Assembly: GCF_022842375.1 (NCBI RefSeq)
Contig: NZ_JALHPR010000001.1
Coordinates: 308,314-372,313, forward strand
Length of the DNA: 64,000 nt
Direction of reading: 5' to 3'
Source: Elioraea sp.
GTDB taxonomy: Bacteria; Pseudomonadota; Alphaproteobacteria; Acetobacterales; Acetobacteraceae
The notes under the pieces are model-generated. The model saw only the letters and a list, made by a program, of their open reading frames with translations. It searched no databases and was not told where the DNA came from. Shown here piece by piece: positions 1-7,797 of this stretch. The stretch's first letter is position 1; each line of letters starts with the position of its first letter. A program made the position numbers and the translations under genes.

Positions 1-1155
1 GGCATGCGGGTTGGCGTCTCGGCGCGGCTGGTGAAGGTGGCGCTGGCGGAACGATACGATATCGACGTGGCGGAGATCGAGGAGGCGTGGCCAGCCGTCG
101 CCCCGCCCTATCGCGCGCTGTTCCTCTGGCTCGGCGGGAAGGGACCGCAGCCCCGCAGCGCCGATGCGCCAGTGTTCCGCCCGCCCATGCTCGCCAACCC
201 GCTGGACGAGGCGGAGCTTGCCACCCTCGACCCCGCCGCCTTCCGGGCGGAGTGGAAGTGGGACGGCATCCGCGTGCAGTGCGTTGCCACGCTCGCCGGC
301 GCCAAGCTCTGGTCCCGCGGCGGTGAGGACATCAGCGGGGCGTTTCCCGAGATCGTCACGGCGATGACTGGCCTCGCCGCCGTGCTCGATGGCGAACTGC
401 TTGTGCTGCGCGAGGGTGTCGTCGCGCCGTTTTCCGAGCTGCAGCGGCGGCTGAACCGCAAGACGCCGGGGCCGAAGCTGCTGCGTGACCATCCCGCCCA
501 TGTGCGTCTCTACGACATGCTGTTCGAGGCGGGGGAAGACATCCGCGCGCTTCCGTTCGATGCGCGGCAGCAACGGCTCGCGGCATGGCTCGCCCGCTTC
601 ACGCCACAGCGGATGGACCTGTCGCCGCTCGTTCCCTTCGCGACCTGGGAGGAACTCACCGCCATCCGCGCCGGGGCGCGCGAGGCGGGCATCGAGGGGC
701 TGATGCTGAAGCGGGCCGACAGCCCCTATCTCGCGGGAAGGCCCAAGGGGCCGTGGTTTAAATGGAAGCGCGATCCACTCACCCTCGACGCGGTGCTGAT
801 GTACGCCCAGCGCGGCCACGGCAAGCGCTCGTCATTCTATAGCGACTATACCTTCGGCGTCTGGCGCGGCGATGAGCTCGTCCCCGTCGGCAAGGCCTAT
901 TCCGGCTTCACCGACCAGGAACTTGTCTGGCTCGATCGTTGGATCCGCAACAACACGACGGGTCGTTTCGGCCCGGTGCGCGAGGTCGAGAAGGCGCTGG
1001 TGCTTGAGGTTGCGTTCGATGCAGCCCAGCTCTCTTCACGCCACCGTTCCGGCGTGGCACTGCGCTTTCCCCGCATTGCGCGCATCCGCACCGACAAGCC
1101 GTCGGTGGAGGCTGACAGCATTGAGGCGGTGATGGCGCTGATCCAACGCGCATAG
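1..1155 (+). CDS. ATP-dependent DNA ligase, C-terminal part (5' end outside window)
   Basis: The reading frame is open to the window edge, so the N-terminus is missing; about 384 residues remain. They hold the nucleotidyltransferase core: the adenylation motif EWKWDGIR, whose lysine is encoded at 256-258, then DGELLV, EGLMLKR and WFKWKRD, followed by an OB-fold ending near VALRFPRIARIR. This is the arrangement of the roughly 530-residue bacterial ATP-dependent ligases (PP_1105-like family) usually encoded beside a ligase-associated exonuclease and helicase, which would lie to the left. The role, sealing nicks during repair with ATP rather than NAD, is family knowledge. The family call is firm; the start cannot be seen. 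Confidence 0.9.
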   Translation, partial: GMRVGVSARLVKVALAERYDIDVAEIEEAWPAVAPPYRALFLWLGGKGPQPRSADAPVFRPPMLANPLDEAELATLDPAAFRAEWKWDGIRVQCVATLAGAKLWSRGGEDISGAFPEIVTAMTGLAAVLDGELLVLREGVVAPFSELQRRLNRKTPGPKLLRDHPAHVRLYDMLFEAGEDIRALPFDARQQRLAAWLARFTPQRMDLSPLVPFATWEELTAIRAGAREAGIEGLMLKRADSPYLAGRPKGPWFKWKRDPLTLDAVLMYAQRGHGKRSSFYSDYTFGVWRGDELVPVGKAYSGFTDQELVWLDRWIRNNTTGRFGPVREVEKALVLEVAFDAAQLSSRHRSGVALRFPRIARIRTDKPSVEADSIEAVMALIQRA

Positions 1156-1303
1156 GTTCAATGGGGCTCATCGCCGGCAGGGGCATGTACGCAGGCGCTT
1201 GTCCTAGGTCAACGGATGGACGCGACCCGTCTGTTATACAACAGCAAATGCTGCTCGGACGCTTCGGGGCATTTTCCGCGGATGGGCCTGGGAGGGGACC
1301 TTA

Positions 1304-2101
1304 TTGGCTTGGAGCGTTGGGCGCCGCCCCTGCGGAACAACTGCGACACTCGTGTGTGCTGCCCTTGTCGCGGCGAGCGGGGCGGGGGCCCATGTACCGC
1401 GGAGCCCTTCGGTCATGATCGACGGAACCGTCATGGAGGCGATCCCGCGTGCGCCGGGCACCAATCCACTGCGGTTGCAGGCCGGTCGCAGTGCCGCTTC
1501 TGCTGGCGCTGCGCCGCGGAATGACCCGCGTGCGCCCATAACCACTCAACATGACTCTGGGGCAGGCCGCCGCGCAGCCATGACGATGTTCACCGGTGTG
1601 TCGATCGATGATGTTCCGTTCAGCGAAACCGTACTCCAACCATGGAATGGCACCTGGGGGTCTGACACGCTCGTCGGCCTCGCGGGATCCTACGAGATCG
1701 CGCGGTTCTGGCGATGGTTCACGCTCGAGCCGGAACTGGGCATTGCCGGGCGTCTCGGTGAGACAAACAGCGTCGAACTCTGGGGCGCCTTCTATGTCAG
1801 GTTCGACGGATTTCCGTGGCGCGAGAGGCTCCGCACCACCGTCGCGCTCAGCACGGGGCTGAACTGGATCTCGAGCCTGCCCGAGGCTGAGGCCGGAACG
1901 CCGGCGCAGCCCGAGCAGAACACGTCGAGCGTGCTCCATTATTTTTCGCCCGAGATCTCGTTCTCGTTGCCACAGTACGAGCAATACGCGGTCGTCCTCC
2001 GCTACCACCACCGCAGCGGCGTCTTCGGTGCGATCAACGGCGTCGAGGACGGCTCGAACATCATCAGCCTCGGGTTGCGCTATCGCCTGCCGTCGCGTTG
2101 A
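1304..2101 (+). CDS. Putative outer-membrane beta-barrel protein, PagL-like
   Basis: A 265-residue protein starting at TTG, chosen because GGAGG lies 8 bases upstream (1291-1295) and a hydrophobic stretch ending near Ala-Gly-Ala resembles a signal peptide. The C-terminal half alternates aromatic and small residues as in a beta-barrel and ends LGLRYRL. The segment YHHRSGVFGAINGVEDGSN places His, Ser and an acidic residue much as in lipid A 3-O-deacylases of the PagL family (catalytic His-x-Ser and Glu). Residues about 40-95 are low-complexity and unlike PagL, so the mature protein may begin later. If correct it would trim lipid A in the outer membrane. It stands alone. The enzyme assignment is tentative; the envelope location is more likely. 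Confidence 0.5.
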   Translation: MAWSVGRRPCGTTATLVCAALVAASGAGAHVPRSPSVMIDGTVMEAIPRAPGTNPLRLQAGRSAASAGAAPRNDPRAPITTQHDSGAGRRAAMTMFTGVSIDDVPFSETVLQPWNGTWGSDTLVGLAGSYEIARFWRWFTLEPELGIAGRLGETNSVELWGAFYVRFDGFPWRERLRTTVALSTGLNWISSLPEAEAGTPAQPEQNTSSVLHYFSPEISFSLPQYEQYAVVLRYHHRSGVFGAINGVEDGSNIISLGLRYRLPSR

Positions 2102-2156
2102 CGTGGGGCCACGCGCGTGGCTTCGTTCGCCCGCAACCAGGGAAGGACACGCGCCG

Positions 2157-2945
2157 ATGAGCATCATTGCCAACCACGCCAAGGACCGCATGAAGGCAGG
2201 CGGACTCGCGCTGGGCTTGGGCGTGCATCACCTGCGGACATCAGCGACCGGCATGCTCGGCGAGGCGGCTGGGTTCGACTGGCTGTTCATCGACGCCGAG
2301 CACGGCGCCTTCAGCGAGGACCAGGCGACGCAGATCGCGCTTGCCGCGCTGCCGACCGGTTGCACCCCGATCATCCGTGTCTGCAAGGGAGCGCTCGACC
2401 AGGCGCCGCGCGTGCTCGACAACGGCGCGATGGGCGTGGTGATCCCCCACATCGATACCGCCGAGGAGGCGCGCGAAGTCGTTGCCGCCTGCAAGTACCC
2501 CCCGGTCGGTCACCGCAGCCTCGGCGGCCCGCCGGCGCAGGCGCGCTTCGCCGCGATGCCCGCCGGCGAGCTGATGGCGACGCTGAACGACCAGCTGCTG
2601 ACGATCGTGATGATCGAGACGCCGCTCGCGGTCGAGAACGCGGCGTCGATCGCTGCCGTCCCTGGCGTCGACGTGCTGCTGATCGGTACCTCCGACCTCA
2701 CGGCCGAGATGGGCATCCCGGGCCAGCTCGGCCATCCGAGGGTGAAGGCAGCCTACGAGGCGGTGATCGCGGGCTGCCGTGCGCACGGCAAGTTCCCCGG
2801 CATGGGCGGCGTGTATGACGAGGAGAACGCGCGCGCCTATGTCGCGATGGGCATGCAGTTCATCCTGTCGGGCAGCGACCATGGCCTGCTGATGCCGGCG
2901 CTGAAGTCGCGCACCGGCTTCCTGCGCGGCCTGAACAAGGCCTGA
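2157..2945 (+). CDS. HpcH/HpaI-family aldolase
   Basis: A 262-residue class II aldolase that cleaves or forms a 2-keto-3-deoxy acid, giving pyruvate and an aldehyde. The frame is open further upstream, but ATG 2157 (MSIIANHAK) follows a GGAAGGA site and matches where family members begin. Family catalytic residues are present: His49 in DAEHG, Arg74 in IIRV, and the metal ligands Glu154 (MIETPLAVENA) and Asp180 (LLIGTSDLTAEMG). The exact substrate (4-hydroxy-2-oxovalerate, 2-keto-3-deoxyrhamnonate or similar) cannot be read from sequence. It converges with an amidohydrolase gene across a strong hairpin, and both may serve degradation of plant-derived or aromatic acids. Confidence 0.9.
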   Translation: MSIIANHAKDRMKAGGLALGLGVHHLRTSATGMLGEAAGFDWLFIDAEHGAFSEDQATQIALAALPTGCTPIIRVCKGALDQAPRVLDNGAMGVVIPHIDTAEEAREVVAACKYPPVGHRSLGGPPAQARFAAMPAGELMATLNDQLLTIVMIETPLAVENAASIAAVPGVDVLLIGTSDLTAEMGIPGQLGHPRVKAAYEAVIAGCRAHGKFPGMGGVYDEENARAYVAMGMQFILSGSDHGLLMPALKSRTGFLRGLNKA

Positions 2946-2958
2946 ACGGTGGTGGAAC

Positions 2959-2985
2959 GAGGCGGCGCCGGAATGGTGCCGCCTC
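2959..2985. terminator. Hairpin between convergent genes
   Basis: GAGGCGGCGCC pairs with GGTGCCGCCTC over 11 positions (one G-T) around a GGAAT loop. It lies 14 bases after the aldolase stop and just before the end of the convergent amidohydrolase. There is no T-run on either side, so it may be a weak bidirectional terminator or a 3'-end stabilising hairpin. Confidence 0.5.
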
Positions 2986-2992
2986 GGATCCG

Positions 2993-3841
2993 TCAATCCG
3001 CGAAGTAGAGGCGCGTGGGGTTGTCGCGGAGGATCATGTCGCGGATCTTCCCGTCCGGCACCCAGTCGAGCAGCAGGTCGAGTTCCTTCGCATCGTCGGG
3101 CTTCGGTTGCATCTTCGGGTGCGGCCAGTTGGCACCGTAGAGCAGCCTGTCGGGCCGCGCCTCGACCAGCGCGCGCACGCGCTGCTCGACGTCCTGGTAC
3201 GGAAAGCCGGTGGCGGATGCGTAGTAGAAGCCCGAGAGCTTCACGTAGACATGCCCCTTCTCGATCAGCCGCAGCAGGGCCTGGAACTGCGGGTGCGTCG
3301 CCGCCGCCATGGCACCCGGCCCGGGCGGAACACGACCGAGATGGTCGATCACCACGGGGCAGGGAAGGCCGGTGACGGCTTCCTCCCACGCGGGAAACGT
3401 CAGGCCGTTGGGGTCCTGCATGATGATGTGCCAGCCCAAGGGCGCGACGCGGGCTGCCATCGGCTTCACGTCCGCCATCGTGAGGAAGGGTGAGCCGAAG
3501 AAGAACCTCAAGCCGCGTGCCCCTTGCACATGCAGCGCGCGGAAGCCGGCCTCGGTCTCGTCAGGCTTCGTGACCACCACCGCACGGGCACGGTCGAGCC
3601 CGATCTTCGCCACCGCCTCGAGGGTGCAGGTGTTGTCGGTGCCGTAGGCGCCGGCCTGGACGATGGCGGTGCGGTCGAAGCCGAGCCGGTCGAGCATCGC
3701 CTGGAAGGCCCGCCAGTCATGCGGCGCCTCGCCGAGCTCGGGCATCACGTAGGGGAAGCGGGCGGGATCATAGATGTGGCTATGGCACTCGACCGACCCG
3801 GGGGGGCAGACGAGCGTCGGGCGTGTGTGCGGATCGGTCAT
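2993..3841 (-). CDS. Amidohydrolase-family metal-dependent hydrolase
   Basis: A 282-residue TIM-barrel hydrolase of the amidohydrolase-2 (2-pyrone-4,6-dicarboxylate lactonase-like) group. ATG 3841 (MTDPHTRPTL) is preferred over the longer open frame because a GGAAGAGA site precedes it and the metal motif CHSHIYD (His20, His22) follows at the expected distance. Later motifs are IIMQDPN, VVIDHLGRVP and the C-terminal YGANWPHPK, where the histidines and an acidic residue bind metal. Family members hydrolyse lactones or decarboxylate small acids in the cytoplasm. The gene is divergent from the iron-binding protein gene and convergent with the aldolase. The substrate is unknown. Confidence 0.85.
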   Translation of the reverse strand: MTDPHTRPTLVCPPGSVECHSHIYDPARFPYVMPELGEAPHDWRAFQAMLDRLGFDRTAIVQAGAYGTDNTCTLEAVAKIGLDRARAVVVTKPDETEAGFRALHVQGARGLRFFFGSPFLTMADVKPMAARVAPLGWHIIMQDPNGLTFPAWEEAVTGLPCPVVIDHLGRVPPGPGAMAAATHPQFQALLRLIEKGHVYVKLSGFYYASATGFPYQDVEQRVRALVEARPDRLLYGANWPHPKMQPKPDDAKELDLLLDWVPDGKIRDMILRDNPTRLYFAD

Positions 3842-3967
3842 GGCTGGCGTTCTCTTCCCGGTCGATTGCGTCACTGAATGGACTGGGGAGTGTAGGGGGG
3901 TGGATCGATCCCGGGCAGGGGCGGAATCGCACTTGCGAAGCGTTCTCAGTCGCACTAGGGTCGCGGA

Positions 3968-3982
3968 TGAGAATGAGTTGCA
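3968..3982. promoter_or_regulatory. Putative Fur-type box upstream of iron-binding protein
   Basis: TGAGAATGAGTTGCA lies 19 bases before the start codon at 4002. It matches the alphaproteobacterial Fur/Mur consensus TGCAAATNATTTGCA at about 12 of 15 positions, and resembles two further copies at 5187 and 9476, each just before another iron-type gene. The assignment rests on the match and on recurrence; binding is inferred. Confidence 0.5.
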
Positions 3983-4001
3983 ACAGAACGGATGGACCAA
4001 G

Positions 4002-5126
4002 ATGAAGCGCTCCACCCCCATCGTCGCCGGCCTGATCGCCAATCTCGCCACGCGCCCCCGCGGGCCTCGTCCTGATTCCACGGGCGGGTCCGGGCGGCGC
4101 GCGCTGCTCGTCGCCACAGGGGCCGCCGCGCTTCTCGCGCCCGCCTTCGCGATGGGCCAGGCGGGGGCGCAGGAGCGTGTGGTCAACATTTACTCCTCCC
4201 GCCATTACGACACCGACCGCGCGCTCTATGACGGGTTTACCCAGGCCACCGGCATTCGCGTCCGCCTGATCGAGGGCGATGCCGACCAGCTGATCGAGCG
4301 CATCCGTAGCGAGGGCGCCAACAGCCCGGCCGATGTCCTGATGACGGTCGATGCCGCCAGGCTCGAGCGTGCGCGTGCGGCGGAGTTGCTGCAGCCAGTG
4401 CGCAGCCAGGTTCTCGAGGCCCGCATCCCGGCGCATCTGCGCGATCCCGATGGCCTGTGGTTCGGCATTTCCAAGCGCGCGCGTATCCTGATCGTCGCGC
4501 GTGACTGGACGCCGCCGGTGCCGCTCGCCCGCTACGAGGATCTCGCGAACCCGGCGCTGAAGGGAACGATCTGCGTGCGCGCTGCGGGCCACGTCTACAA
4601 TGTCTCCCTCGCCGGCGCGATGCTCGCTGCCAATGGTGCCGCTGGGACGGAGGCCTGGGCCAAGGGCGTCGTCGCGAACATGGGACGGCCGCCGCAGGGC
4701 GGCGACACACCCCAGATCCAGGCCGTCGCTGCCGGCCAGTGCCGCATCGCGATCAGCAACACCTATTATCTCGGCCGGCTCGCCGCGTCCTCGAAGCCCG
4801 AGGAGAAGGCAGTGGCCGATGCGGTGCGGGTGATATTCCCGAACCAGGGCGACCGCGGCACGCATGTGAACGTATCTGGCGCCGGCGTCGTACGCACTGC
4901 ACCGAACAGGAACGCCGCCGTCGCGTTCATCGAGTACCTGACGTCGGTGGCGGCGCAGGAAATGTTCGCCAATGGCAACTTCGAGTACCCGGTGGTGGAC
5001 GAGGTGAACGTCCACCCTGTCGTTGCCGCGTGGGGCCGGTTCAAGGAGGACCAGCTGAACGCCGTCGCCTACGCCAAGAACGGCGCCGAGGCGCTGACGC
5101 TGATGCAGCGCGCCGGCTGGCGCTGA
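4002..5126 (+). CDS. Ferric-iron ABC transporter substrate-binding protein (FbpA/FutA type)
   Basis: A 374-residue periplasmic Fe3+-binding protein. ATG 4002 (MKRSTPIVAG) is followed by an unusually long N-terminal leader and a Tat-like signal (GRRALLVATGAAALLAPAFA, residues 31-50), so the mature protein starts near AQERVVNIYSSRHYD. Iron-liganding features of the family are visible: Tyr64 and His68/Tyr69 in NIYSSRHYD, and the paired tyrosines 255-256 in SNTYYLGRL. Two lobes of a type II binding protein are expected. It delivers iron to an inner-membrane permease, probably the fused permease at 7798-9465 on the opposite strand. A Fur-like box lies directly upstream, fitting expression under iron limitation. 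No ATPase subunit gene is nearby. Confidence 0.9.
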   Translation: MKRSTPIVAGLIANLATRPRGPRPDSTGGSGRRALLVATGAAALLAPAFAMGQAGAQERVVNIYSSRHYDTDRALYDGFTQATGIRVRLIEGDADQLIERIRSEGANSPADVLMTVDAARLERARAAELLQPVRSQVLEARIPAHLRDPDGLWFGISKRARILIVARDWTPPVPLARYEDLANPALKGTICVRAAGHVYNVSLAGAMLAANGAAGTEAWAKGVVANMGRPPQGGDTPQIQAVAAGQCRIAISNTYYLGRLAASSKPEEKAVADAVRVIFPNQGDRGTHVNVSGAGVVRTAPNRNAAVAFIEYLTSVAAQEMFANGNFEYPVVDEVNVHPVVAAWGRFKEDQLNAVAYAKNGAEALTLMQRAGWR

Positions 5127-5186
5127 CCGGAACGGAGTGCGGATGGGGGCGCGGCGGTGGCTACGCCCTTTTTCCTACCCGGTAAT

Positions 5187-5201
5187 TGCGAATGATTATC
5201 A
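5187..5201. promoter_or_regulatory. Putative Fur box upstream of the 165-aa gene
   Basis: TGCGAATGATTATCA, 16 bases before ATG 5218. The extended site GCGAATGATTATCATATGC (5188-5206) matches the classical 19-bp Fur box at 14 of 19 positions. It is the strongest of three related boxes here and stands out as an AT-rich island in GC-rich DNA. Confidence 0.65.
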
Positions 5202-5217
5202 TATGCAAGAGGACGTG

Positions 5218-5715
5218 ATGACGCCCAAGCCAGCGACACGTGTGCCAAGCCAGGCCCTCGTGCATCCTGATGTCGCCGATCTCTGCCTTGGTGCGCAGCT
5301 CGTGCTGTGTGCCGCGCGAAGCTGGGCCGCCAGGAACCTGGCCATGCGCGGCCTGGGTGCCGGCGAGACCGATCTCGCCCCCTCACCCTGCACGGTGTTC
5401 CGCTGTGGCGGCGTGACACAGGAGGCCTATGGCGCGTTCGCCGCGGTGCTGTCGCTGCTCGGTGCCGTCGGCCGTGGCCCACCGGATTTCCGGCACCTGC
5501 ATGACAGGACGCTGTCGGGCGACGAGGAAGGGTTGATCGACGCCATCGCGGCGCTGCAGCACGGTGCGCCATGGCGGGCGCAGCGGATGCTCTCCGGCTG
5601 GTTCGATCCGGCCGCGGTGCCGCGCGCCGTCGCGTTGCTCGCGGTGACGGCGGAGGGCCTCAGCGCTGCAGGTCACCGTCTCGGCGAGGTGGAGATGCTG
5701 CCGACGCTGCATTGA
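5218..5715 (+). CDS. Hypothetical protein, probably iron-regulated
   Basis: I do not recognise this 165-residue protein. ATG 5218 (MTPKPATRV) is chosen because AAGAGGAC ends 4 bases upstream; ATG 5203 is a possible alternative. It has no signal peptide or clear membrane span. It is largely helical and Ala/Leu/Gly-rich, with cysteines at LCLGAQLVLC, SPCTVF and RCGG that could bind metal or sit in a redox site. The gene follows the ferric-binding protein gene by 91 bases and has its own Fur-like box and a strong terminator downstream, so it looks like an independently transcribed iron-responsive gene. A role in iron handling is inferred from regulation only. Confidence 0.7.
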   Translation: MTPKPATRVPSQALVHPDVADLCLGAQLVLCAARSWAARNLAMRGLGAGETDLAPSPCTVFRCGGVTQEAYGAFAAVLSLLGAVGRGPPDFRHLHDRTLSGDEEGLIDAIAALQHGAPWRAQRMLSGWFDPAAVPRAVALLAVTAEGLSAAGHRLGEVEMLPTLH

Positions 5716-5830
5716 CCATCTAAGCCTCAGCGCTTGGGCGGCCTGCCCTTCCCCTCGTTCGTGCAGGCCGCTCCAGGACGCCGGGCGCCGTCCTTGCGCC
5801 ACTTGCGCCCCAATCGCTCCGTTCCCTCCT

Positions 5831-5861
5831 GGCCCCGCAGAAATGCGGGGCCTTCTTTTTT
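5831..5861 (+). terminator. Rho-independent terminator
   Basis: GGCCCCGC and GCGGGGCC form an 8-bp perfect stem around AGAAAT, followed by TTCTTTTTT. Orientation fits the 165-aa gene ending 115 bases upstream. The DUF1826 gene converges on it from the other side. Confidence 0.85.
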
Positions 5862-5866
5862 AGGCC

Positions 5867-6514
5867 TCAGAAGCGCCCAGGCTCGTCGAGGCAGAGCAGG
5901 AGGCGAGGCGCCCGCACGCTGCCTGGCGATGAGCGGTGCACGAGGCCGCGCCCCGCGTTGCCCGGGAACGCATCGCCCTTGAACACGCCGACAGTGAAGG
6001 GTGCGAGCCGGCGCGCGAGTCGCCTGTCGGGCACTACGGCAGCATTGTCGCCACGACGAAGCCCGCCACGCACGATGCCATGCTCGGGAACCCATTCGGT
6101 CCCGGCACCCGCATAGGTGCAGAGAAGCCGGAGCCCGACCGCATCCGCGTGGAACAGCCGGCAGCCTTCGTCGGTCAACGCCTCAAGCCGGCCATGCACC
6201 GTGATGGTGCCGGTCATGGCGGCGAAGGCGGCGGCAAGCCGCGCGATGTCGGCCGCAAGCAGGGGGGCTTCGGGAGAAAGGGCGGCGCCGAGCGTCCCTG
6301 GCCGTCCTTCCACCGTGACGCAGAAGGGCGCGCGGGCGAGCAGCCGCGCTGCCTCGCGCCGCGCAGCCGACGGGGCAGGGCGGTGCCATAGGGCGAGGTT
6401 CACGCCCTGGCCGCGCACGACGGCGAGCCCTGCCGCCGTGGTGACACGCACTGCCCGTGGCGGCGGCGCCTGGCGCGCGGGAGCGAGTGAGGGAGCTTCC
6501 TGAAGGGTCTGCAT
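5867..6514 (-). CDS. DUF1826 family protein, probable Zur regulon member
   Basis: A 215-residue protein matching the DUF1826 pattern: LFHADAVGLRLLCTYAGAGTEW in the middle (His and Asp in FHAD, Cys in LLCTY), then VGVFKGDAF and GLVHRSSPG, ending PRLLLCLDEPG. No catalytic function is established for the family. Comparative genomics has linked DUF1826 genes with COG0523 metallochaperone GTPases and zinc limitation, and here it is divergent from such a GTPase with a perfect Zur-like palindrome between them (7 bases from this start codon). The His/Cys content suits zinc handling, but that is inference. There is no signal peptide, so it is probably cytoplasmic. Confidence 0.8.
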   Translation of the reverse strand: MQTLQEAPSLAPARQAPPPRAVRVTTAAGLAVVRGQGVNLALWHRPAPSAARREAARLLARAPFCVTVEGRPGTLGAALSPEAPLLAADIARLAAAFAAMTGTITVHGRLEALTDEGCRLFHADAVGLRLLCTYAGAGTEWVPEHGIVRGGLRRGDNAAVVPDRRLARRLAPFTVGVFKGDAFPGNAGRGLVHRSSPGSVRAPRLLLCLDEPGRF

Positions 6515-6521
6515 GATGCTA

Positions 6522-6536
6522 TGTTATACTATAACA
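6522..6536. promoter_or_regulatory. Putative Zur box in divergent promoter
   Basis: TGTTATACTATAACA is a perfect 7-1-7 palindrome closely matching the alphaproteobacterial zinc-uptake-regulator site (GTTATAATATAAC-like). It lies between the starts of the DUF1826 gene (6514) and the COG0523 GTPase (6550). It contains TATACT on one strand and TATAGT on the other, plausible -10 elements, so a bound repressor would block both promoters. Confidence 0.75.
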
Positions 6537-6549
6537 AACGGAGTAGGCC

Positions 6550-7791
6550 ATGGTTGTTCTCACCGAAACGCGCGCGGACCCAAACGCGTCCGCTGGGCGC
6601 GACACGCGCCTGCCCGTGACCGTGCTTTCGGGCTTCCTCGGCGCGGGCAAGACGACGCTGCTCAACCACATCCTCGCCAACCGCGAAGGACTGCGCGTGG
6701 CCGTGATCGTGAACGACATGTCGGAAGTGAACATCGACGCGGCGCTGGTGCGCGACGGTGCCGCCCTCTCGCGCACCGAGGAAGCGCTGGTCGAGATGTC
6801 GAACGGCTGCATCTGCTGCACGCTGCGCGAGGACCTGCTGGTCGAGGTGCGGCGGCTTGCCGAGGCGGGCCGGTTCGATGCGCTTCTGATCGAGAGCACC
6901 GGCATCAGCGAGCCCATGCCCGTCGCTGCCACGTTCGATTTTCGTGACGCCGAGGGCAGCAGCCTTGCGGATATCGCGCGCCTCGACACGATGGTGACGG
7001 TGGTCGACGCTGCCGCCTTCATCAGCGACTACGCCTCTGCCGACACGCTTTCCGCGCGCGGCGAGACGGCGGGGGAGGGCGACAGGCGGCTGCTCGTCGA
7101 CCTGCTGATCGAGCAGGTGGAGTTCGCCGACGTGATCGTCGTCAACAAGGCCGATCTCGTGACGGAGGAGGAACGCGGTCGGCTCGCTGCCCTGCTGCGC
7201 ACGTTCAACCCAGGTGCTGCGATCATCGAGGCCGTGCACGGGACGGTGCCGCTCGCGTCCGTGCTCGGCACGGGTCGCTTCGACTTTTCGCGTGCTGCGC
7301 AGGCTGCCGGCTGGTCGCAGGCGCTGGCCGGGCATCACCTGCCCGAAAGCGAGGAATTCGGCATCAGGAGCTTCGTCTACAGCGCACGGCGTCCGTTCCA
7401 CCCGGCACAGTTCAAGGCGTTCATCGAGGGCGATCTCGCCGGCGTGGTGCGCGCGAAGGGGTTCTTCTGGCTGGCGACACGCATGCCCTGGGCCGGCTCA
7501 TGGCAGCTGGCCGGGCGAGTCGGCCGCCATGAGGCGGCGGGGTTCTGGTGGAGTGCGGTGGAGCCTGATCGCTGGCCCGATGACGAGGGCTGGCGGGCAG
7601 GCATCGTCAAGCTGTGGGACGAGCGCTACGGCGACAGGCGGCAGGAACTCGTGTTCATCGGCATCGACATGGACGAGGCAGCGCTTCGCCGCGCCCTCGA
7701 TGCGTGCCTTCTGAGCGAGGCGGCGTTCGCAAGGGGACCGCGCGCCTGGGCGCGCCTGCCGGATCCGTTCCCCGCCTGGCGCGAGGACTGA
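6550..7791 (+). CDS. COG0523 (CobW/ZigA-like) GTP-binding metallochaperone
   Basis: A 413-residue G3E-family P-loop GTPase. Walker A is [13 protein letters not shown] (residues 28-40), the metal-binding CxCC signature is [10 protein letters not shown] (Cys87, 89, 90), ESTGISEP is the switch/Walker B region and NKADLV the base-recognition motif; a CobW C-terminal domain follows with YSARRPFHP and [17 protein letters not shown]. The GGAG site 6 bases before ATG 6550 supports the start. Members deliver zinc or other metals to client proteins; a Zur-like box 13 bases upstream and the divergent DUF1826 gene point to zinc starvation. The nickel, cobalt and nitrile-hydratase subgroups differ in context. 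Which client it serves is unknown. Confidence 0.9.
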   Translation: MVVLTETRADPNASAGRDTRLPVTVLSGFLGAGKTTLLNHILANREGLRVAVIVNDMSEVNIDAALVRDGAALSRTEEALVEMSNGCICCTLREDLLVEVRRLAEAGRFDALLIESTGISEPMPVAATFDFRDAEGSSLADIARLDTMVTVVDAAAFISDYASADTLSARGETAGEGDRRLLVDLLIEQVEFADVIVVNKADLVTEEERGRLAALLRTFNPGAAIIEAVHGTVPLASVLGTGRFDFSRAAQAAGWSQALAGHHLPESEEFGIRSFVYSARRPFHPAQFKAFIEGDLAGVVRAKGFFWLATRMPWAGSWQLAGRVGRHEAAGFWWSAVEPDRWPDDEGWRAGIVKLWDERYGDRRQELVFIGIDMDEAALRRALDACLLSEAAFARGPRAWARLPDPFPAWRED

Positions 7792-7797
7792 CCCTGG

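Noticed and set aside
1230..1250. CTGTT-ATAC-AACAG palindrome before the PagL-like gene
   Set aside because: Only five paired bases per arm and no matching copy elsewhere in the window; not enough to call a regulatory site.
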